Assembly: GCA_025529335.1 (NCBI GenBank)
Contig: JAMYHX010000821.1
Location: 1-11,005 of the forward strand
Direction: 5' to 3'
DNA: 11,005 nucleotides
DNA from: Rhizopus sp. PT2906
Taxonomy: Eukaryota; Mucoromycota; Mucoromycetes; Mucorales; Rhizopodaceae
Below, piece by piece: positions 1-7,537 of this stretch. The notes beneath the pieces are model-generated. The model searched no databases and was not told where the DNA came from. It worked only from the letters and a program-made list of their open reading frames with translations. Position numbers and translations under genes: made by a program. Numbering within the stretch: the stretch's first letter is position 1; each line of letters opens with the position of its first letter.

Positions 1-2
1 AC

Positions 3-395
3 TGCCAAAGAAGAATGAACAATGTGACTTCTGAACTAAACACCTGCAACCATAACAAAAAAAAGCATAGAATAAACAGTCTTGATGAAGAAGGCCGTAT
101 TCTTCATTGGAGTAGCCGATGTCCAAAAAGTAGAATTGTACGTCAAAACAATATGATCTATCCGCTGAAGCTGTGTAATCAGTGTCCAGCGAATGAAAAT
201 AATGATCTGGTAAGTTTTTCCTTTTTTGGGTTGACTTATTGAGTATTTAATCTGTATTTATATTAGTATTGGCAACGAGATGTAAACGCAGCAGCCAACA
301 TTAGAAGTGTATTAGTTGAATATATACGCTTTAATTTCAACTTTCGCTCTCAAACAGCTGCTTTATCAAAAGGTCAACAAGATCAAGGAAATTAG
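3..395 (+). pseudogene. 3' end of a Fanzor/TnpB-family (OrfB zinc-ribbon) transposon nuclease gene, partial at left edge
   Basis: Two exons are seen: about 3-209 and 267-395, split by a 57-nt GT-AG intron (210-266, phase 0). The joined reading ends with the motif YWQRDVNAAANIRSVL, which matches the RuvC-III motif (D-x-N-A-A-x-N-I) of TnpB/IS605 OrfB and eukaryotic Fanzor proteins. These are RNA-guided DNA nucleases carried by transposons. Just before it lies a Cys-bearing segment expected to be the zinc ribbon. Only one CxxC is intact (CNQC, about residues 56-59 counted from the ATG at 15). The other candidates read CNHN and CPKS, so the zinc site looks damaged or diverged. The frame is open to the window edge, so the true start lies outside. 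The family call rests on the RuvC-III motif and its position near the C terminus. It could be a decaying copy or the tail of a live one; the upstream catalytic Asp and Glu cannot be seen here. Confidence 0.72.
210..266 (+). other. Spliceosomal intron in the Fanzor/TnpB-like gene
   Basis: The donor is GTAAGT and the acceptor TATTAG. Removing the 57 nt joins the zinc-ribbon side (ending NDL) to YWQRDVNAAANI in phase 0. Without removal the frame stops at 241-243, right after the donor region. Confidence 0.75.
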
Positions 396-757
396 AAAGT
401 TTCCATCTGCGTGTGATACTCATCAATTTGTGCCTTGCAAAAGGTAATGCATTTTATTATTCAAGTATTAACCGTCACGATATCTAATTCTGGGGGAATA
501 TTCGTAGGTGCCTTTCCGATCACTCTTTTAATTAAAAAATTACCAGTCGTATATGCAGTGTATACATATATCGCGTCCCCACTCTTTGTCAAAGTAGAGG
601 AGGAAGAGAGAGAGACGCTTGAGTGCGCATGATTATATATAATGTTAAATATGAATCCAAGTTAGTTTATGTATAGAAAAGAGAAAAATAGCAAATCTTA
701 AAAATTTTGTATGTGTGTGCTTCTCTTTCCCCCCTTTTTTTCCCCTTTTCTTTTTTT
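396..757. other. Intergenic region between the Fanzor remnant and ORC5, including the ORC5 promoter and leader
   Basis: No convincing gene is seen. A 65-codon open frame (435-632) begins with a non-ATG codon and has no recognisable motif. The segment 719-757 is a strong C/T-rich tract ending directly at the ORC5 ATG, a likely core promoter or 5' leader element. A purine-rich run lies near 595-617. Confidence 0.6.
719..757 (+). promoter_or_regulatory. Pyrimidine-rich tract directly upstream of the ORC5 start
   Basis: Almost every base from 719 to 757 is C or T, and the tract abuts the ATG at 758. Such CT-rich blocks are common around fungal transcription starts; the role here is inferred. Confidence 0.4.
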
Positions 758-2129
758 ATGTGCCAACTTTGTCAACATTTTCCTGGACGATCTGATCAAA
801 TACACTTTTTAACACAATTATTTTATGGAGTAAATATAACAAGAGATAGAGAGAAACAAGTATAGATTACTTATTGTTATGTATAGTCTACACCTTCTGA
901 ATCCAAACCACAAAGTGTGTTTATTTATGGTCCACCATCTACAGGCAAAACAGCAGTTGTAAAGAAGCTCTTGAAAGACTTTCCCGAGGCACCTAATCGT
1001 ATCCTGGCATCCTTTGTTGACTGTGTAGAATGCTTTACACCTCGACTATTATTTCAACATGCCATGGATGGATTATGTTGTCATAAACCTGATGCTCGAA
1101 ACAACTTTACTTCATTCAAGAGAATCGATACAGTTCAACAATTGGTCAGGACGATCAGTGAAAATCATATCGGACGTGATATTCCTGCTTTTCTGGTACA
1201 TATGCTTATATTTATTATAAACTCTTGTACAAACATGTTGTTTAGATCTTGGATAAAGCAGAACGTTTAAGAGATTTACCTAGTCACATTCTATCTTCAC
1301 TACTTCGACTTTCAGAACTAGTAAGCAAAAGAGAAAAATTAAAAGAAAGCAAAAACTTATAAAAGACATAGACAGAAACAAATATCAGCGTCATCTTGAT
1401 ATCCAACATTCCCTTTGAAAAATTTAGAGTTAAGGGAGGCATGATGGAACCATTACTGATACGATTCCCAGCTTATTCAAAAGAGGACACGATCAAGATC
1501 TTGGAGTTTGACTTTAAGCCCAAAACGATCCAGACAGAAAACGAAAAGACGGTTGAACTCACACAAAAGTTATACAGTGGATTTCTTGAGACGATCTATT
1601 CCATCTTTTATCACAACTGTAAGGACTTGAACGAACTTCGATACTTTGCTGCTCTCTTGTTCCCCCTTTACATCAAGCCCATCCAGGCAGGTACTGCTGA
1701 TGTCAATGACGCGATCAAATTGATGAGACTGGCCCAGCCTTATTTTGCCGAAGCCACAGAAAAGCTTTATTTACGAGAGATCTCGAGTGCTGAATGGTCA
1801 CAGGAAAAGGATTTGAAGCGAAATGTTGCAGGACGAGCCGAATTTGAGTTGCCTTATTACACAAAATTTTTATTGATCGCTGCCTACTTGGCTTCATATA
1901 ACCCTCCACGATTTGATGTGAGATTCTTTTCCAAATCGGCTGAAGAAAGAGCCAAGAAGAGAGGAGGTGGCTCACGAAAGCGAGTAGATAAGACAGGTGG
2001 TAAGATGCGTCAACAGCTGCTCGGACCCAAAGCGTTCCCCGTAGAGCGCATGTTGGCTATCTTTTACAGTATTCTAGATGAGCCACTGGAAGACACAATT
2101 GATATTCAGTTACAGGTAATTTATATACA

Positions 2130-2192
<63 letters not shown>

Positions 2193-2376
2193 ACAAACGT
2201 TTCACACTTGTCTATAGATCACCTCCTTAACCACTCTTCGACTCCTTGTTCGAACCACAGCTATGGATCGATTGGATGGTACAAAGTATAAATGTAACGT
2301 CACTTTTGATTTTATTCGAGCAGTAGCAAAGACAGTTCGATTTGAAGTGGATAAATACCTATATGACTTTTCATAA
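758..2376 (+). CDS. ORC5: Origin recognition complex subunit 5 (ORC5), five exons
   Basis: Exons: 758-829, 887-1195, 1246-1320, 1372-2115 and 2218-2376. All junctions are phase 0, giving 452 aa (human ORC5 is about 435). ORC5 is an AAA+ subunit of the six-part complex that binds replication origins in the nucleus and loads MCM2-7. Residues 39-46 form a perfect Walker A (GPPSTGKT). Residues 126-133 give a Walker B-like FLILDKAE, rebuilt exactly across intron 2. The segment VILISNIPFEKFR (about residues 159-171) is the sensor strand, followed by the ORC5 winged-helix C-terminal region ending VDKYLYDFS. The start was chosen because exon 1 gives the usual short lead-in (FPGRSDQIHFLTQLF) before the P-loop and has no in-frame ATG upstream. 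Introns 1-3 are 50-57 nt; intron 4 is 102 nt because of a T tract. The gene converges on the kinase gene, with 91 bp between stop codons. Identification is firm; the exact acceptors of introns 3 and 4 are inferred from phase. Confidence 0.94.
2116..2217 (+). other. ORC5 intron 4, expanded by a homopolymer
   Basis: The donor is GTAATT after codon CAG and the acceptor is TCTATAG before ATC. The intron is 102 nt, but only 48 nt without the T tract at 2132-2185, which would match the other introns in the window. Confidence 0.8.
2132..2185. repeat. Pure poly-T tract of 54 nt
   Basis: An uninterrupted run of T from 2132 to 2185 lies inside ORC5 intron 4. It may be a slippage product, or the poly(A) tail of a retroelement inserted in the opposite sense. 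Its exact length is the part of the sequence most open to sequencing or assembly error. Confidence 0.95.
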
Positions 2377-2467
2377 TTGTATGTTTATTATAAAGGTGTG
2401 ACTAGGGTATACATATTAAAATATATATATAAATATATAAAGTGTAAATAAATAACAGCAAGATTAA
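2377..2467. terminator. Shared 3' region of convergent ORC5 and PAK-family kinase
   Basis: This 91-bp AT-rich spacer separates the ORC5 TAA from the kinase TAG on the other strand. It holds a long alternating A/T run (2416-2440) and AATAAA at 2447-2452, a plausible polyadenylation signal for ORC5. No separate AATAAA is seen on the minus strand, so the kinase must use an AT-rich variant or overlap into ORC5 sequence. Confidence 0.5.
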
Positions 2468-4363
2468 CTACTCTTCTTGTTCTTCTTGCATACTACTTTC
2501 AATATTTCTTGCTGTGTCAATCAAATGGACAATATCATCTGTTGTACTAGCGAATGACAGAATAAACGGATGCTATAAACAAAAGTTAGATTGTTATTCA
2601 TTGATGATTCAATATGCTGTACTTTTAATAATGTAGTCGCATCGGGTCTTTTTGCTGGATCAATTGTGGTACATAAACTCAAAAAATCCTTGAATTGATC
2701 TGACCAACGATCAGGTTCTTCAAGTGGAGGCAATCCATTGGATGCTATAAGATAAAGTGCCTACAACTAATGAGTGAAAACACGTTTTGAATGATATTAT
2801 TATATTTACCTTGAGTGGTGGTAACTCAACATAAGGAGGGCTGTTTTGCGCCATTTCTATAATGAGTACACCGAGACTCCATATATCGACCTTATGATCA
2901 TAATACTGACCCCTGATAAGTTCGGGTGCCATCCAATAAGGTGTACCCACAATCGAGTTTCGTTTGGGTTGTAGCTTTGTCAATTGAGCACATTGACCAA
3001 AATCAGCTTTTTGGTACATGAATTAAGTGTTGCTTTATATCAATGTTAAAACTTACTTAATTTAACATCGCCTCTCTTGTTTAATAAAATGTTGTCACTT
3101 CTAATGTCGCGGTGAATACGATTAAGTTTATGAATGCGTGTTAACGCTCTTAATATGTCTCTTGTGACACGAGCGATCACATTTTCCTCTAATCTTATTT
3201 GTGATCCTTTGTATTCAAGGGAAAGTATATCCGATAACGCCATGTCCATATATTCCATAACAATCTACAACAACATAAGTAACCATAATTACCATCATGT
3301 TTATGATCTTACCCAAATCTCATCCTTGGTGACATAACTTGAAATATATTCTACCACGTTTGGATGTCTACTCATCTTCATCGTTACTACTTCATTTCTG
3401 ATCTTGCCTAATTTAACATGTGCTGTCTTTGGTATTTTCTTTATTGCTACCTAAAGCTCTTATAAGCATATATCTATATCTTTTTTTTTTTCTTGTTACC
3501 GTTCTATCTGATGCTATATGTTTTGCAGCATACATCGGACCTGATTCACCTTCCGCGATGAGTACAAAGTCTGTGTAAAGAGACTCTGGATCTGTTATTG
3601 GATTATCTGCAATATCATCTATATCGCTTTCTGATGATGTCTTTTTCATTGCCTGTAAGGATGATTTTCTTGAACTGATGATCGTCGATTCGTCCGAGTG
3701 GAAAAAGGAATCAGGGCGGTCGATCGCTTTCATGGTCCGCCTTTCACAAGGATGCTTGGTGCCTTTGGAGAGAGCATATTTCCATTCGTTTGGTAGACCC
3801 TTGAACCCTAGTCCATCTTGATCTAATTCGACGTGAATATGATGCTTTACATTATAAGGTTGTCCAATACTAATATCATCTGATGCTTTATAAACAACAG
3901 GTGTAAGTATTTCCCTATATGTTTATTTGATCTCTTACTTTGAGGTACAAGGCTTGGGTGAATGCATGTGGTATCCAAGATATCATCACTACTGGGGAAA
4001 TTGGCTTGCCAGACATCAGGTAAACCCTATTGGGAAGAGAGTTAAATTATGTGAAATAATAGTTTTTGTATGAAATACCATAAACTTTCCACTTCCATCG
4101 TCATATTCGACATGAATGCCATGTTCAAACTTGGTTGGCTTACTAATATCTAATATCCTTTCACCAAATTGGTTCTTCCATGCTGTTGCCTTGGAAGACA
4201 TATTTGGAGTTGACATATTGGGATGAGAATAGAGTTTACTCAGGGTTATGCTTGAACCAAGCCTTCTGATGCCCTTCTTGTAGCGACGATGTGATCTGGT
4301 TTCGTGATAATATTGACCATTGGGTGCTGAATAGATGGATGAAGTAGAATTGGTATTTCCCAT
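2468..4363 (-). CDS. PAK/Ste20-family serine/threonine kinase with tandem CRIB domains, eight exons
   Basis: Exons (minus strand): 4363-4079, 4026-3939, 3885-3500, 3450-3313, 3264-3057, 3006-2810, 2760-2623 and 2572-2468, giving 514 aa. PAK kinases are switched on by GTP-bound Cdc42/Rac and steer actin polarity, hyphal growth and MAPK signalling. The N terminus MGNTNS fits the N-myristoylation rule (G2, S6), and a basic patch HRRYKKGIRR follows (25-34). CRIB1 spans residues 73-101 (ISKPTKFEHGIHVEY, then GLPDVW) and CRIB2 spans 129-159 (HHIHVELD, then GLPNEW). The kinase domain runs from about 230 to 480: VAIK lysine K257, catalytic loop HRDIRSDN (350-357), DFG at 370-372 in the PAK-like string DFGQCAQLT, and GTPYWMAPE at 389-397. 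Oddities are Arg354 where Ser/Thr kinases have Lys, and a degenerate glycine loop (AEGESGPMY). The ATG at 4363 is the first in frame; upstream in-frame sequence has only non-ATG codons. The acceptor of intron 2 could alternatively lie 6 nt downstream. Family certainty is high; whether it is the Ste20, Cla4 or Skm1 counterpart cannot be told. Confidence 0.95.
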
Positions 4364-4412
4364 CTCGAGAAGAAAAAAGAAAGTGAGAAAGAAAAAAGAG
4401 AAAGGGTGTTGC

Positions 4413-4490
4413 TTTGTTGTTGTTGTTGTTGTATGCTTGTGTCCAAAGAGAGAAAAAAAAAAAAAAAAAAGAAAAAGAAAAAAAAAAGGA
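4413..4490. repeat. TTG triplet run and A-rich purine tract
   Basis: A short array of TTG/GTT triplets (about 4413-4430) is followed by a purine-only stretch (about 4445-4490) with A runs of 18, 5 and 10 nt. It lies in the presumed 5' leader of the minus-strand kinase. Confidence 0.8.
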
Positions 4491-4645
4491 GTCAAAAATT
4501 ACTGTCTGCGTTGTTGATTTAAGAAATAAAAATACAGAATAAATATATTTTATTGATATACTTTAACTACTTTACTTTATAATCGCCTTATTTCAAAAGA
4601 TTGCATCGATTTTTCATTTTTAGTAAACCAATATCAGAAGGGGTC

Positions 4646-4678
<33 letters not shown>

Positions 4679-4702
4679 GTATGCTTATATGTGTGTGCGT
4701 GC
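4646..4702. repeat. TG-rich microsatellite
   Basis: This is a run of TG dinucleotides interrupted by TATG units, ending in TGCGTGCG. Alternating purine-pyrimidine DNA of this type can adopt Z-form and is prone to length variation. It lies about 75-130 bp upstream of the PAN3 ATG. Confidence 0.85.
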
Positions 4703-4776
4703 GTTATTTTGCCCGCTTAAAATTAATTTATTGGTTCTCTTCTTTATATCTTTTTTTTTTCTTTAAAGTTTTAAAA

Positions 4777-7537
4777 ATGAGTCAATACAACTTCATTCCT
4801 CCTCCACAGACATCTTCTGTCATTCCTATTGTTGCTCCTTCTTCTATTGATGAAAACAACAACAACAATAGTAATAATAACAACAGCAATAACAAAGAAA
4901 CCAAAAAAGGTTATTACTAAAGTACGTTTCTTTTACCCTTGATTTGACACATCTTCATATATAGTAGTGAGTTCAACAAGTACAAAACGACTATGTAGAA
5001 ATGTCATCATACACGGCTATTGTAAATTTGAAAATAAGGGATGCGAATTTAACCACGACACAGTAATTATCACATTCTTTCTTGCTTGTTCAACACCTAA
5101 TCACATTTTAGAATAAATCCATCGTCTTGCCACAGCAACAAAATGCGACAAGCCCAGAAAAGTAAGATAAAGCAGAGGGAAGATATCAGAGATTAACACG
5201 GGGATTATTTTTATGATATTTAGTCGGTATATAGCAGAACACGTTCACGCGCCTGTGTTTATACCAAGCTCTTTATCTTCTGCAACACAAGGTAATTATT
5301 TATTAAAGAGAGACTGAAAGCTAATATACGACATATTAGATCCTACTGCTAATACGAATAACAATACTTCCATGTAATATAGTCATGTATATCAAACCAG
5401 AAAGAAATATAACTCCTCTTTTTTATACAGTCGAAATCCAGCATATCGATACTCTGCTCCACCTAGCAACAGTAGCAGCAGCAGCAACAACAACAGCCAA
5501 TTCAATCAATTTGGTATTCATGTAACGCATTCTTTTTTTTTTCTTCTTCTTGCTTGCATAATACTTATTATACGATAGGTGCCCAATTTTGTTCCACAAC
5601 AACAAAGTAAATACAACCCTTTGTTATCAAATGGACACATCGACCCGTACTTTTATCCTCCTTCTTTTCACCATCAATCACTGGTAAAGAGTCCTGTTAT
5701 AGACAAGGGAAAAGAGATGATGAACAATTATTAAAGGTAAAAGATGTTCTATAGAACCAGTATCACAAGGTTCCTGCTCTGCTGCCACATGTAGCCAATC
5801 TACTGCCTCATCAAAGAGTTGCTCAATCTTTCTTAATACCGGATAACTTGAATGAGCAGTTGATTAAGCGACAAGAAGCTGCTATTCAGACCAAATCAGG
5901 CAAGTGTATAAAAAAAAAAAGAGAGAGAAGGGAAGGAGCACCATAGTAATGGATTGATTAGCCAGAGAGTCTGGGTTACCTGATGAGGTGCACGTCTATC
6001 ATTCGTTGTATCCTTTAGAGGAAAAGGCAGGTAAATTCTTTGGACATCCTTCATGGCTGTATAAAGCCATCTGTCGTACCAATGGAAAACCCTATGTCAT
6101 GGTCAGAATAGAAGGTATAATGGTAGTTAAAGAGGTAGAGTGTTGCTCATTTAGCTTTAGGATTTCGATTGGTAAATGAACATGCAATGGCGATGGTAAA
6201 GGAATGGAAGAAGATAAAACATGCCAACATTATTTCAATCAAGGAAGCATTCACGACGCGAGCATTTGGTGATTCATGTAAATTTGCAATACCATGTTTT
6301 TTTTATTTATTTGATACTCATGTGTTATCCTTAGCATTGATATTTATTTATGACTATCATCCATGCTCTATTACCTTGTTTGAGGCATACTTTACACCTC
6401 AAGCTCAGGCCTTACTTCATGCTAGACTTCAAGCAACAGGTGGAACAGCCCTGCCTATGCCCGAAACAACGCTCTGGAGTTTTATTACGCAGATCGCTTC
6501 GGCATTAAAGACTATTCATGCAGCAGGACTTTCGGCCAGAACAATAGATGTTGGTAAAGTCATCATGACGAGTAAAAATAGGTAAAGATACAAAAGTGAG
6601 CATGATCTATATATGTCTCTTATATCGATTATAGGCTGAGACTAAGTTGTTGTGGTATACTCAATGTATTGCAATATGAGACAGCTTCACAAAAGGCACC
6701 CTATTATCAGGTTCGAACAGAAAAACTTTACGTAAAAAAGAAACTAACCATTGCTGTAGCAAGAAGATCTCTTGACGTTTGGTAAATTAATTGTCTCGCT
6801 TGCTTGCAATTCGCCTCAGTCCTTTTTGAACTTACCTCAGTCTTTTGAGTATATCTCTACCTTTTACTCGGCCGATTTAAAAAACGTTGTGTTTTATTTG
6901 TTAAGCAAGCCGTCTTCTTTGAAAACAATAGATGAAGTCATTCGCATGATTGGACCACGTCTACTGCATGAAGTGAATAGTACCCAATAGTAAGTGGGTC
7001 ATACACATACACACACACAGACCAGCTGATTTTGCTTTTTAAAGTTATACGGATACTTTAGAATCCAATTTGGGATTTGAATTAGAAAACAGTAGACTTG
7101 TGCGATTATTATCAAAGTTTGGATTTATTAACGAACGACCAGAGTAAGTTTAAAAGAAATGATGTATACAGTATATCTTATCAAAAAAAAAAAGATTTAG
7201 TGATGACCCAAGATGGTCAGAAACAGGCGATAGATATGTGATTAAGTTATTTAGAGAGTATCTCTTTCATCAGATAAATGAAGTGGGCGTACCTGTCATA
7301 GATATGTCACATGTTATTTCATGTTTAAACAAGGTATACATATATCATACCGTTCTATTCATAAACTCACTTCATCCCATTTAGTTGGACGCGGGTGTTG
7401 ACGAAAAGATTCTACTTACTTCTAGAGATGATGAAACATCGATCATTGTGAGTTATAAAGAAATCAAAGATTGTATAAATTCTGCCTTCAATGATCTTTA
7501 TTCTTCTTTCCACACAAACAATAATAAAACAAAGTAA
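4777..7537 (+). CDS. PAN3: PAN2-PAN3 deadenylation complex subunit PAN3, sixteen exons
   Basis: Exons: 4777-4909, 4965-5062, 5112-5161, 5224-5291, 5340-5373, 5431-5521, 5579-5683, 5755-5899, 5962-6114, 6161-6277, 6335-6581, 6635-6710, 6760-6989, 7045-7143, 7201-7333 and 7385-7537; 1932 nt, 643 aa. PAN3 is the cytoplasmic adaptor that dimerises, binds poly(A)/PABP and recruits the PAN2 nuclease to trim mRNA tails. In order: a low-complexity Asn-rich head (30-42); a CCCH finger (C55, C64, C71, H75) followed by NHDT; a disordered Ser/Asn/Gln linker with a PAM2-like stretch (155-164); the conserved lead-in YHKVPALLPHVANLLPHQR; a pseudokinase from about 254 with FTTRAFGDSSLIF; then KNRLRLSCCGILNVL, where HRD and DFG residues are absent as expected for PAN3. 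The C-terminal coiled coil and knob include FGFINERP, DRYVIKLFREYLFHQ and LNKLDAGVDEKILL. Intron 8 is GC-AG. The exon 1 donor (GTTATT) is weak and is the least certain junction; intron 9 was placed to give RIEGFRLVN. Identity is firm. Confidence 0.96.
5900..5961 (+). other. GC-AG intron (PAN3 intron 8)
   Basis: The donor reads TCAG|GCAAGT and the acceptor GATTAG. Phase 1 on both sides gives AIQTKSARESGLPDEV. The nearby GT (5904) would put the next exon out of frame and reach a stop within a few codons. GC-AG introns are a known minor U2-type class with exactly this donor consensus. Confidence 0.85.

Larger units (their letters stand above)
4364..4776. promoter_or_regulatory. Divergent promoter region between the PAK-family kinase and PAN3
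   Basis: These 413 bp separate the two start codons, so both genes must draw on this DNA. On the kinase side (4364-4490) the minus strand is almost pure pyrimidine, broken by CAA triplets; this is probably its promoter or 5' leader. The centre is AT-rich (4515-4625). The PAN3 side holds a TG-rich microsatellite and a T-rich run (4740-4760) just before the ATG. No TATA box stands out clearly for either gene. Confidence 0.6.

Noticed and set aside
435..632. 65-codon plus-strand open frame after the Fanzor remnant
   Set aside because: It begins at a TTG, ends in a purine-rich low-complexity run and shows no domain or splice partner.
1715..1975. 86-codon minus-strand frame
   Set aside because: It is antisense to the large, well-supported exon 4 of ORC5.
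4246..4446. Minus-strand frame with a Gln run overlapping the kinase start
   Set aside because: It opens at TTG rather than ATG and runs out of frame over exon 1 of the kinase; its Gln run comes from the CAA triplets of the leader.
4364..4495. N-terminal extension of the kinase upstream of MGNTNS
   Set aside because: The frame is open but only from a TTG, and the extension would be Phe/Thr low-complexity from the polypyrimidine tract.
6708..6720. GGTTCGAAC, resembling a tRNA B box
   Set aside because: It lies at the exon 12/intron 12 junction of PAN3, with no A box or cloverleaf around it.
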